7,909 nt of DNA, from NCBI GenBank assembly GCA_003524435.1, contig DQHP01000023.1, forward strand, positions 1 to 7,909, written 5' to 3'. The position numbers and the translations under genes are program-made. The notes beneath the pieces were generated by a model. The model ran no database searches and was not told where the DNA came from. It saw only the letters and a program-made list of their open reading frames with translations. This DNA comes from Microbacterium sp. (GTDB lineage: Bacteria > Actinomycetota > Actinomycetes > Actinomycetales > Microbacteriaceae). Positions 1 through 6,556 of the stretch are shown piece after piece; position 1 is the stretch's first letter; each line of letters starts with the position of its first letter.

Positions 1-110
1 ACAGCGAAGCCCGCGACGCGGAGGGCGCCGGCGAGCACACCGCCGAGGCGTCCGGCGCCGATCACGGCGACACTCGCTGAGGCGAAGAGCACAGAGTGGG
101 AAGGGTTCAT
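1..110 (-). CDS. N-terminus of a Rossmann-fold NAD(P)-binding protein (DUF2520/ProC-like), partial
   Basis: Only the first 36 codons are present; the gene runs off the left edge. The translation begins MNPSHSVLFASASVAVIGAG and contains the dinucleotide-binding pattern GAGRLGGVLAGAL, a glycine-rich beta-alpha-beta turn (GxGxxGxxxAxxL) at residues 19 to 31. This form, very close to the N-terminus, is typical of small oxidoreductases of the pyrroline-5-carboxylate reductase type and of the actinobacterial 'Rossmann-like plus DUF2520' proteins, which often lie next to pantothenate genes. That assignment rests on the first domain only and is an inference. The ATG at 110-108 has only a weak GGA preceding it, so a downstream GTG (residue 7) is an alternative start. 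It lies 215 nt beyond the permease stop, after a stem-loop, and is probably a separate transcription unit unrelated to the sugar operon. Confidence 0.6.
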   Translation of the reverse strand, partial: MNPSHSVLFASASVAVIGAGRLGGVLAGALRVAGFA

Positions 111-154
111 GGTGTGTTCCAGAACCGGTTGACAATGGCTCTGGTTTCGCCATG

Positions 155-184
155 AGTATCCCGCCGCGCACCACCGCTCACCAA
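155..184 (-). promoter_or_regulatory. Tentative promoter for the left-edge Rossmann-fold gene
   Basis: On the minus strand a GATACT hexamer (160-155, four of six matches to the -10 consensus) lies 18 nt downstream of TTGGTG (184-179, only the TTG matches). It would start transcription about 38 nt upstream of the ATG at 110. A 5-bp inverted repeat, ATGGC-N9-GCCAT (135-153), would then straddle the start point and could be an operator. The -35 match is poor, so this is a weak prediction. The rest of the 111-325 gap shows no gene. Confidence 0.25.
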
Positions 185-300
185 ATCGGAGAGCAATCTG
201 CACGGTCAAGGACGACAACAGGCGCGCTAATCTGTGTCTATTCGGTCAGCTTGCTTGTCTTTTTGATCCGAAGCAACTTTTGTCCGCTCCTCAGCGCGCC

Positions 301-325
301 CGGCGGTTAGGGCCCCGAACCGCCG
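301..325 (-). terminator. Stem-loop directly after the permease stop codon, probable operon terminator
   Basis: The arms CGGCGGTT (301-308) and AACCGCCG (318-325) are perfectly complementary, with a 9-nt loop. On the minus strand the hairpin starts at the very next base after the TAA stop (328-326). No T-run follows, so it is not a canonical Rho-independent terminator. U-less GC-rich hairpins at operon ends are common in high-GC Gram-positives, and it may also protect the mRNA 3' end. It is the only obvious stop signal before the next gene. Confidence 0.45.
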
Positions 326-1354
326 TTACCCCGCTGCGGCCATGGCGCGCGAGTCGAGCACCTTGTTCAAGATCAGCGCCAGCACGAGGATCACACCGGT
401 CGCAATCATCTGCACAAACGAGCCGATGCCCAACAGGTTGAAGAGGTTCTTCAGCACGGACAGCAGCAGCACGGCGATGAAGGTTCCACCGACGCCTCCT
501 CGCCCGCCGAACAGGTTTGTTCCACCAAGTACGACGGCGGCGATAGCATCCAACTCCGCCCCCTGGAATGCCGTCGGCTGTCCAATCGTCAAACGGCTCG
601 TGAGCAGCACACCGGCGATCGCCGCGGTGAGGCCAGAGAAGCCGAAGACAGCAGCCTTGATCCAGTTCACGGGAACGCCCGAAAGTCGCGCCGCTTCTTC
701 GTTGCTACCGACCGCGTAGATGTGCTCGCCAAAGGTCGTGTACCGCAGGATCAGCGCAGTGATGATGGTGACGCCGATGAAGATCAGTCCGGTCAGCGGG
801 ACGATTCCCATGTAGCCGCCGCCGATGATGGTGAACGCTTCGGGCATGTCAGAGCCTGCCGGGCGGCCGTCGGTGAGCGTATAAGCCCAACCGCGCACGG
901 CCGTCAGCCCGGCCAGCGTCACTATGAACGCGGGTAGTCGCAGCCACGCCGACACCGCTCCCATCAGCAGCCCCACACCCGCACCCACCAGCAGCGCCGC
1001 AAGGATCGCCACCGGAATCGGCAGAGCAATATCAAGCAGAATCGCCACGATCATGCCGCTCAGCGCTGCGATCGATCCGACCGCCAGATCAATACCGCTG
1101 GTGAGGATGACGAGCGTCATACCCACCGCGATAATGCCGGTCAGGCTCGACTGCTGCAGCAGGTTCGCGAGGTTGCGTGTCGCCAGGAAATCGGGGCTCA
1201 GAATCGCCGCGATCACACAGACCGCCACGAACACGATGAGCAGGTTGCCCTTGATGAGCCAGCTTGAGCTGCGCTGCTTCCACGTCGCGGCGCTGCGCAC
1301 GTTCTGCGTGTCGGTCTGCGTCTCGGTCTGCGTGGACTCTGTTGTCTCGTTCAT
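326..1354 (-). CDS. Sugar/polyol ABC transporter permease, RbsC type
   Basis: This 342-residue membrane protein forms (as a homodimer) the channel of a ribose-type (CUT2) ABC importer. A hydrophilic N-terminal tail rich in Thr, Glu and Gln (residues 1-20) precedes a first membrane segment at about 35-52, and most of the remainder is hydrophobic, consistent with the eight to ten helices of the family. Diagnostic RbsC-family motifs are GIDLAVGS (87-94), the cytoplasmic ATPase-docking region YAVGSNEEAARLSGV (about 213-227), and VVLGGTNLFGGRGGVGGT (274-291). Its ATG (1354-1352) overlaps the TGA of the ATPase gene in an ATGA junction, so the two are probably translationally coupled; an SD-like GGGAAGG lies 4 nt before it. 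It is the last gene of the operon. The family and role are secure; the substrate is not determinable from this protein. Confidence 0.95.
   Translation of the reverse strand: MNETTESTQTETQTDTQNVRSAATWKQRSSSWLIKGNLLIVFVAVCVIAAILSPDFLATRNLANLLQQSSLTGIIAVGMTLVILTSGIDLAVGSIAALSGMIVAILLDIALPIPVAILAALLVGAGVGLLMGAVSAWLRLPAFIVTLAGLTAVRGWAYTLTDGRPAGSDMPEAFTIIGGGYMGIVPLTGLIFIGVTIITALILRYTTFGEHIYAVGSNEEAARLSGVPVNWIKAAVFGFSGLTAAIAGVLLTSRLTIGQPTAFQGAELDAIAAVVLGGTNLFGGRGGVGGTFIAVLLLSVLKNLFNLLGIGSFVQMIATGVILVLALILNKVLDSRAMAAAG
1302..1334. repeat. 12-bp in-frame tandem repeat in the permease N-terminal tail
   Basis: Two adjacent copies of TCGGTCTGCGTS (1311-1322 and 1323-1334, differing at the last base) follow a shortened, diverged unit at 1302-1310. 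On the minus strand they encode alternating Gln, Thr and acidic residues (QTETQTDTQ). The unit is a multiple of three, so copy-number change would lengthen or shorten the cytosolic tail without a frameshift. Confidence 0.7.
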
Positions 1355-2889
1355 GCTGCCTTCCCGCTGATAATCGCGTGGCTGATCTGTTCTTCTGTGT
1401 CTGTGAACGGGTCAAATTCGCCGACTGCCCGTCCTTCATGCAGGACGATGATCCGATCGGCGTTCGCCATAAGTTCGTTCAATTCGCTGGATGCCACGAG
1501 CACAGCCGCGCCCCGCTCGGCCAGCTTTCGCACCTGACGGTAGAGGTCGGCCTTCGCGCCGATGTCCAATCCGCGCGTGGGCTCATCCAGCAACAGGATC
1601 TGTGTGTCGCGGGCGAGCCACTTCGCCAGCACGACCTTCTGCTGATTACCGCCGGACAGCAGTCGAATCTCCTGGTGCGGGCTGGCGTATTTAACGGCAA
1701 GATCGCGAAGAATAGGGGTCGTTCGTCGTTGCTGCCGCTCACGAGGGAACAGCGCCCCGGCGCCTCGAAGAGCGGCGATTCCGGCATTGCGCGCAACGGA
1801 AAGTCCGAGCATGAGCCCCTGCGCCTTGCGGCTCTCCGGCACCAGTCCGAAGCGGTTCTTGATCGCGTCGCGCACAGAGCGGATGCGCACGGGACGCCCA
1901 GAAACGTGGATGCTGCAATCCGCCGCCCGCGCGCCAAACACAGACGACAGCAGGGTGGTGCGCCCCGCTCCGCCGAGCCCCGCGAGACCGACGATCTCAC
2001 CGGTGCGGACGCTGATGTTCTCAATATCCAGCATCCCGGGGATGCGCACATGCTCAATGTCGAGCGCTGGCTCGCCAGAGACCTCGCGACGCTCACGGTG
2101 CTCGGTCAACTCGCTCTTTTTGTCGCCGATCATGTCGGAGATCCACCGCTCAGAATCGGTGTCTTTGACGAGATACTCGGCGGCGTTTCCGCCGTCACGC
2201 AGCACAGTGATGCGAGTTCCGACATCGCGCACCTCATCGAGGCGGTGCGAGATGTAGATGACGGCGCGATCCTCTTCGATGAGGCGTCGGATCACCCGGT
2301 GCACGTTCTCGACATCGGCCTCGCCGAGCGTCGCGGTGGGCTCATCCATGACGATGATCTTGGCGTCAGTGGTGAGCGCCCGCGCGATTGCGGTGAGCTG
2401 CTGATCAGCGATCGGAAGATCTCCCACCCTGGCATCGGGTGAGAAGGTCGCCCCGACCCGCTCGAGAAACGACTGGGCCATCCGCCGCCGCGCACGACGA
2501 TGCACGATCCCGCCGGAGGACGGCGTGTGTCCCAGGAAAAGGTTCTGCGCGACGGTCAGATCAGGAAAGAGATCCAGCTCCTGATAGATCACCGCGATAC
2601 CCGCATTGATCCCGTCGAGCGGCCGCTGAAACTGCACCGGCTCGCCGTCGATTTCGATGACGCCGTCATTGGGGATGTAGCTTCCGGCGAGGATCTTCAT
2701 CAGCGTTGATTTGCCAGCGCCGTTCTCACCGAGCAGGCAGTGCACCTCGCCGCGGTGCACATCGAGATCCACGGATGCCAGCGCTACCGTTCCCGGAAAA
2801 GTCTTGCGGATGCCACGCATGCGCAGCACGGGAACCGCAGCCTGGGCCGCAGCATCCACCGCCAATTTGGGGGATGTTTCAGACGTCAT
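1351..2889 (-). CDS. Sugar/polyol ABC transporter double ATPase, RbsA type
   Basis: This 512-residue protein with two fused nucleotide-binding domains energises the ribose-type importer. Domain 1 has Walker A GENGAGKST (54-62), Q-loop YQE (102-104), Walker B IIVMDEP (178-184) and switch His215. Its signature region, LPIADQQ (about 158-164), lacks the glycine usual there. Domain 2 has the modified Walker A typical of this family (GLGGAGRTT, 304-312), a canonical LSGGNQQ signature (411-417) and Walker B ILLLDEPTRGLD (431-442). So domain 1 has the good Walker A and domain 2 the good signature, the usual asymmetry of RbsA/MglA/XylG. The start is ATG 2889-2887, preceded at 7 nt by GGAGG; an in-frame upstream ATG at 2976 lies inside the regulator gene and is rejected. 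It overlaps the regulator stop upstream and the permease start downstream by ATGA. Confidence 0.95.
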   Translation of the reverse strand: MTSETSPKLAVDAAAQAAVPVLRMRGIRKTFPGTVALASVDLDVHRGEVHCLLGENGAGKSTLMKILAGSYIPNDGVIEIDGEPVQFQRPLDGINAGIAVIYQELDLFPDLTVAQNLFLGHTPSSGGIVHRRARRRMAQSFLERVGATFSPDARVGDLPIADQQLTAIARALTTDAKIIVMDEPTATLGEADVENVHRVIRRLIEEDRAVIYISHRLDEVRDVGTRITVLRDGGNAAEYLVKDTDSERWISDMIGDKKSELTEHRERREVSGEPALDIEHVRIPGMLDIENISVRTGEIVGLAGLGGAGRTTLLSSVFGARAADCSIHVSGRPVRIRSVRDAIKNRFGLVPESRKAQGLMLGLSVARNAGIAALRGAGALFPRERQQRRTTPILRDLAVKYASPHQEIRLLSGGNQQKVVLAKWLARDTQILLLDEPTRGLDIGAKADLYRQVRKLAERGAAVLVASSELNELMANADRIIVLHEGRAVGEFDPFTDTEEQISHAIISGKAA

Positions 2890-3833
2890 CGTCGTGCCTC
2901 CTGCAGGAGTTCGTTGGCTGTGCCCTCGTCGGTGACCAGCACCGAGCAGTATCTGTTCGCGACCACAGCGCGGCATGCGGCCCGTTTCGCGACCCCCGAG
3001 GCAACCACGATCGACGTCGTCGCGTTCCTCAGGTCATCGAGTGTGAGACCGAGTGTGCGCTCGTCGAGCTCATGATCGACGATGTGTCCGTCGGCGTCGA
3101 TGTAGCGTCCGAGCACGTCACCGACGGCGCCCTTCTCGGCCAGCGACGACATCGCGGCGGCAGACATGTACCCACCTGCAACGAGCACCGACGACGAGTC
3201 GACCGGACCGACGCTGAAGATCAGGGCATCGGCGTTGCGGGCTCCGTCGAGAATTCCAGCGACCAGGCGGTCATCTTCAATTGCACGCCGAGTCGTTGCC
3301 TGTTCGAGAATCGCAGGGCTGGGCAGCAGCGTGACCGTGCCATTCGCCTTCTGCGCGATCGTGGTCGCGGTGGCCGACGCCATGCCGCTGCGGCGATTCA
3401 CGGTGACGCCACCATTGATCTGCACGACCTCGACGCCGTTCGCCCACTGCTCTGGCAACGCCTCAGCGATCTGTTGCAGAGTGCGGCCCCAGCTGATGCC
3501 GAGGGTGTGCGGCACAGGGCGCAGCTTCGCGAGAAAATCGGCAGCGGCCGTCGCCACACGCTGGGCACCGGCGGCTTCATCAGACGATGTCGGCACGACC
3601 ACGGCATCCTGCAAACCGAAGGCCTGGCGAAGCTCGCGCTCCAGCGGAAGTCGGCGCGCACGAGGGTGAATGATCTCGATCCGCACGATTCCGTGGTCGC
3701 GGGCTGCGGCGAGCGCGCGACCGACCTTCCAGCGGTTGACGTCGAGCAGCGCAGCGATCTCGGCCTGACTCTTGCCGTCTTGGTAGTACAGCTCTGCCGC
3801 ACGGACGGCGAGCAGTTCGTCTTCGTCATTCAT
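2886..3833 (-). CDS. SorC-family sugar-responsive transcriptional regulator
   Basis: The 315 residues match the SorC/DeoR-like architecture: an N-terminal helix-turn-helix (about residues 7-50; KSQAEIAALLDVNRWKVGRAL at 21-41 carries the recognition helix) followed by a C-terminal sugar-phosphate-binding domain of the phosphosugar isomerase-like fold. Family landmarks include TLGISWGRTL, the ADALIFSVGPVD strand-turn, GDVLGRYIDADG and the TLGLTLDDLR stretch. Members are typically tetrameric and respond to a phosphorylated intermediate of the pathway they control; they can repress or activate. It sits between the kinase and the ATPase genes, joined to both by 4-bp ATGA overlaps, so it is probably made from the operon transcript and controls its own level. 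A GGAAGG lies 9 nt before the ATG. The likely target is the region upstream of the binding-protein gene (7604-7706). Effector and sign of regulation are not evident. Confidence 0.92.
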   Translation of the reverse strand: MNDEDELLAVRAAELYYQDGKSQAEIAALLDVNRWKVGRALAAARDHGIVRIEIIHPRARRLPLERELRQAFGLQDAVVVPTSSDEAAGAQRVATAAADFLAKLRPVPHTLGISWGRTLQQIAEALPEQWANGVEVVQINGGVTVNRRSGMASATATTIAQKANGTVTLLPSPAILEQATTRRAIEDDRLVAGILDGARNADALIFSVGPVDSSSVLVAGGYMSAAAMSSLAEKGAVGDVLGRYIDADGHIVDHELDERTLGLTLDDLRNATTSIVVASGVAKRAACRAVVANRYCSVLVTDEGTANELLQEARR

Positions 3834-5386
3834 GACTTTGCGCCTTCCGTCTGGGGCTGATCCGAGGCTGCCGCGCGGGCATGCGCGCCGCTCGCGATCT
3901 CCGAGAGACGCCCGCTGATGTCGCCGGTGAGCGCGGTCGCCTCGGTATACATTCCGTAGGCCTCGTTCAGCGGTCCGACAGCATCCGGGTTGGGCTCAAT
4001 CGTGCGATATGACGGTGTGAAGCGGCGGGCGACCTCATCGATCGGACTGCCCGTTGTCGCGGCAGCACCGAGGATTGCGAGTGCGCGGGTGGTGAGGTTC
4101 TCGCCGTCGACCAGGCCGATGGGGCGCTGTAGCGCGTCGGCCGTGGTCTGCATCCAGAGCCGGTTGTGTCGGATGCCACCGGTGAAGAAGACGTCTTTCG
4201 TATCGACCCCGACATTCGCGAAGGATGCCAGCACCTGACGGGTTCCGAAGGCAACCGATTCGACGGTGGCACGGTAGAGCTGCTCGGGGGTGGTCCCCAG
4301 TGAAAGGCCGAGCACTCCGCCGCGCAGGCGCGGGTTGCGCAGAGGAGTGCGGTTGCCCATGAAGTCGTCGAGCACGAGGAGTCCGTGCCCTGCCGCTGGC
4401 AGTTCTTCTGCCCGCGTGATCAGGTCGTGCACACGGTCGCGGGTGACGCCAAGGATGCGCTCGGAGAGCCACGAGAGTGCCGCTCCGGCAGCGATCTGAC
4501 CGCCCTCGACCAGCCAACGACCCTCGCTGAGCGCACCGGGATAAGGTCCCCAGATCGTCGGCGAGAAAAGCGGATCGTCGAGTTCAGCGATGAAGGCGTT
4601 GGAAGTTCCGGCGACGACGGCCACCGGGTTCGGGCTGGCTCCCCAGAGAGCGACGAGTGCGAGGTGCGCATCGATGCCACCGGTGACGACGCGGGCACCG
4701 GGGCGCAGCCCGAGTTCCGCCGAGGCGGCAGCGGAGAGTTCTCCGGCGACCTCACCGACGGGAAGGATCTCTTGCGGCAGCTTCTCGGCGAGCGGCGCGA
4801 TGCCCAGCGTCTCGTAGAGGTCGACGGGAACGCTTCCCACGCGGTGGTCATAGTTCCACTTGCAGGTGGCGTTCATGCGCGATCCGACCCAGCGCCCGGT
4901 GAGGCGGTAGGTCAGATAGTCGACAGATTCGCCGATCATGCGGGAGTCGCGGAACGTTTCTGGTTCGTTCCTCGCCAGCCACATCGCCTTGGGGATCAGC
5001 CATTCAGCACTATCGGAGCCGCCCGAAAACGCCATCGCGGGGTGGTCAACGGTGGCGGTGAAGGCAGATTCTTCGGATGCACGGCTGTCCATCCACAGCA
5101 GCGCCGGGCGCAGTGACTTGCCGTCACCATCAAGCACAACCACTGATGAAGCGGTCGTGGCGACGCCGACAGCATCCACCTGATCAATACCCGCGTCGCT
5201 AAGTGCGGTGCGGGAGGCCTGCACCGCCGCGCGCCACCAATCAGAGGGGTTCTGCTCTGCCCAGCCGGGGCGCGGATAATGCGTCAAGTACGGAGCCGAC
5301 GCATCCGCTAAACGCGTGCCGGCCACGTCGAAGACGCCCGCCCGGGCGCCTTCGGTCCCGATGTCAATCGCAAGGATGATTCCCAC
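3830..5386 (-). CDS. FGGY-family carbohydrate kinase (pentulose/polyol kinase type)
   Basis: The enzyme transfers phosphate from ATP to a sugar or polyol. With the GTG start at 5386 it has 518 residues, the usual family length. The N-terminal phosphate-binding motif AIDIGTEGARAGVFD has Asp8; LLWMDSR lies at 97-103; the likely catalytic base is Asp239 in GGIDAH. The second-domain ATP motifs AGTSNAF (259-265), VEGGQ (293-297), DDFMGNRTP (340-348) and FTGGIRHN (401-408) are all present, so it should be active. The GNRTP and YRATVESVAFG stretches recall ribulokinase-type members more than glycerol kinase, suggesting a ketopentose or similar substrate, but FGGY specificity is hard to predict. GTG is chosen because GAGGAGG lies 7 nt upstream and the fold begins right there; an in-frame ATG at 5500 would add 38 atypical residues inside the dehydrogenase gene. 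Its TGA overlaps the regulator ATG. Confidence 0.93.
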   Translation of the reverse strand: MGIILAIDIGTEGARAGVFDVAGTRLADASAPYLTHYPRPGWAEQNPSDWWRAAVQASRTALSDAGIDQVDAVGVATTASSVVVLDGDGKSLRPALLWMDSRASEESAFTATVDHPAMAFSGGSDSAEWLIPKAMWLARNEPETFRDSRMIGESVDYLTYRLTGRWVGSRMNATCKWNYDHRVGSVPVDLYETLGIAPLAEKLPQEILPVGEVAGELSAAASAELGLRPGARVVTGGIDAHLALVALWGASPNPVAVVAGTSNAFIAELDDPLFSPTIWGPYPGALSEGRWLVEGGQIAAGAALSWLSERILGVTRDRVHDLITRAEELPAAGHGLLVLDDFMGNRTPLRNPRLRGGVLGLSLGTTPEQLYRATVESVAFGTRQVLASFANVGVDTKDVFFTGGIRHNRLWMQTTADALQRPIGLVDGENLTTRALAILGAAATTGSPIDEVARRFTPSYRTIEPNPDAVGPLNEAYGMYTEATALTGDISGRLSEIASGAHARAAASDQPQTEGAKS

Positions 5387-5393
5387 CGCTGTG

Positions 5394-5400
5394 CCTCCTC
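5394..5400 (-). promoter_or_regulatory. Ribosome binding site that fixes the kinase GTG start
   Basis: GAGGAGG on the minus strand, 7 nt before the GTG at 5386. It lies in the 16-nt gap after the dehydrogenase stop, so the kinase starts here and not at the in-frame upstream ATG. Confidence 0.8.
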
Positions 5401-5402
5401 GT

Positions 5403-6485
5403 TCAGTTCTGATTCGGCAGGAACAGCACCTTTGAACTGAAGATGGAGCGTTCCCCAAGCTGACGGATCGTATCCGGTACGGCGTCGAGGCCGAGCTCAT
5501 GGGTGATCATAAACTCCCAGCGCAGGCGCCCGTCAGCGAAGGCAGCGGCTGACTCGACCCATTCGCGCCCGGGGAAGGGCGACGAGAACGAGTTCCAGCT
5601 GCCATGCAGCGTGGCTTCGCGGCGCAGGAAGTGGCTGAAGGTGGCCTTGTCGAGCTCGACAGGCTTGTGAGGGATGCCGATGAAAGCAGCCTCTCCGTGG
5701 CGTGCGGTGAGCTTCGCGGCGAGGGCGATCGTCGACGGGACGCCAGCGGATTCGATGATGACGTCGAATCCTGCGCCCGCGTGCTCGAGGGCTTCTTCGT
5801 CGTTCACTGCGGTCATCGTGGCGCCGGCTTCGCGGGCCATCTCGGCTTTTTCGACGCTGATGTCGACGGCGAGAACTTCGGATGCTCCGAGCAGACGTGC
5901 CCACTGGACGGCAAAGAGTCCGATCGGACCGGCGCCGATCACGGCGACGCGAGGGCCGTCTGTTTTGGTCTCGGCTCCGACCGTGTCTGGTTCGTTCTTG
6001 CCGAGTGTGGTGCGGTAGATCGCGTGAAGCGCGATGGCGGACGGGTCCATCATCGCGGCGGCGCGCGGGTCGATACCGTCAGGCATGGGGAAAGCGTTGC
6101 TGGCGTTGACGGTGACGAACTGGGCGTAGGCGCCGTCTTCGCGGCTGCCGAAGTAGCCGTAGTTCTCGCAGAGCGAGAAGTGCCCGGCGAGGCAACTTTC
6201 GCACTCGTTGCACGGGATCAGCGGCGGCACCGTGATGAGTTGACCGACCTCGAGACCGGTGACTTCAGTGCCCACTTCGACGATGTATCCGGAGAACTCA
6301 TGCCCGCAGATGATCGGGTAGTGATAGGCGCCGGAGAAGTTCATTCGCGGGATGTCTGAGCCACATACGCCACACGCGGCAACCTTCACCAGCACGTCAC
6401 CGGGGCCGTAAGTGGGGACGGGGACTTCTTCGACTCGGATGTCGCCGGGGGCGTGCATCACGGCTGCGGTCATCAGCTCGGTCAT
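5403..6485 (-). CDS. Zinc-dependent polyol dehydrogenase, GatD-like (medium-chain dehydrogenase family)
   Basis: This 360-residue NAD(P)-dependent enzyme oxidises a secondary alcohol of a polyol or polyol phosphate. Visible features are CGVCGSD with catalytic-zinc Cys41, GHE with His62 and Glu63, four structural-zinc cysteines (92, 95, 98, 106), and Rossmann motif GAGPIG (184-189) followed by Asp208, which favours NAD over NADP. Several stretches (GSDIPRMNFSGAYHYP, YGYFGSREDGAYAQF, HGSWNSFSSPFPGREW) resemble galactitol-1-phosphate 5-dehydrogenase GatD as recalled. Two oddities: the usual zinc-site Glu is Asp147 in MMDPSAIALHA, and residues about 157-178 hold roughly 13 extra residues before the Rossmann domain. 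ATG 6485 is chosen because GGAG lies 6 nt upstream; the longer in-frame start at 6545 lies in a stem-loop. The substrate could be a free polyol or a polyol phosphate. Confidence 0.92.
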   Translation of the reverse strand: MTELMTAAVMHAPGDIRVEEVPVPTYGPGDVLVKVAACGVCGSDIPRMNFSGAYHYPIICGHEFSGYIVEVGTEVTGLEVGQLITVPPLIPCNECESCLAGHFSLCENYGYFGSREDGAYAQFVTVNASNAFPMPDGIDPRAAAMMDPSAIALHAIYRTTLGKNEPDTVGAETKTDGPRVAVIGAGPIGLFAVQWARLLGASEVLAVDISVEKAEMAREAGATMTAVNDEEALEHAGAGFDVIIESAGVPSTIALAAKLTARHGEAAFIGIPHKPVELDKATFSHFLRREATLHGSWNSFSSPFPGREWVESAAAFADGRLRWEFMITHELGLDAVPDTIRQLGERSIFSSKVLFLPNQN

Positions 6486-6491
6486 ACGTTT

Positions 6492-6495
6492 CTCC
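6492..6495 (-). promoter_or_regulatory. Ribosome binding site deciding the dehydrogenase start
   Basis: GGAG on the minus strand, 6 nt before the ATG at 6485. The in-frame ATG at 6545 has no SD and would place its first codons in the strong hairpin, so this internal start is preferred. Confidence 0.65.
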
Positions 6496-6506
6496 AGATA
6501 GAACAG

Positions 6507-6549
6507 GCCCGTGGGTGCGGTGCAGGACAGTGCCGCCGCACCCACGGGC
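6507..6549 (-). terminator. Strong intercistronic stem-loop (partial terminator or mRNA stabiliser) after the binding-protein gene
   Basis: Two 14-bp arms, GCCCGTGGGTGCGG (6507-6520) and its exact reverse complement (6536-6549), enclose a 15-nt loop. The hairpin begins 7 nt after the TAA of the binding-protein gene and ends 21 nt before the dehydrogenase start. There is no T-run after it on the minus strand (CTGTTCTATCT follows), so complete termination is unlikely. Such hairpins after the first gene of ABC-importer operons, as after malE in enterics, are known to keep binding protein in excess by blocking 3' decay or causing partial termination. That role here is inferred from position. Confidence 0.75.
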
Positions 6550-6556
6550 AGGGTTG

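Noticed and set aside
129..157. Perfect TTGACA on the plus strand as a promoter
   Set aside because: No acceptable -10 follows at 16-18 nt (ATGAGT at best), and no plus-strand gene lies downstream.
251..276. TTGCTT/AAGCAA inverted repeat followed by CTTTT on the plus strand as a terminator
   Set aside because: Arms are only 6 bp and AT-rich with a 14-nt loop, and the T-run suits plus-strand transcripts, for which no gene is present.
1264..2442. 392-codon plus-strand open frame opposite the permease and ATPase genes
   Set aside because: It is antisense to two clearly conserved proteins, has no recognisable domain, and its Arg/His/Asp-rich composition is typical of GC-driven shadow frames.
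2706..3860. 384-codon plus-strand open frame opposite the SorC regulator
   Set aside because: It covers a well-supported regulator gene on the other strand, with no family resemblance and no convincing SD.
6486..6545. Longer dehydrogenase form starting at the ATG at 6545
   Set aside because: The 20 extra residues are not family-like, overlap the 14-bp stem-loop, and lack an SD, whereas the ATG at 6485 has GGAG at 6 nt.
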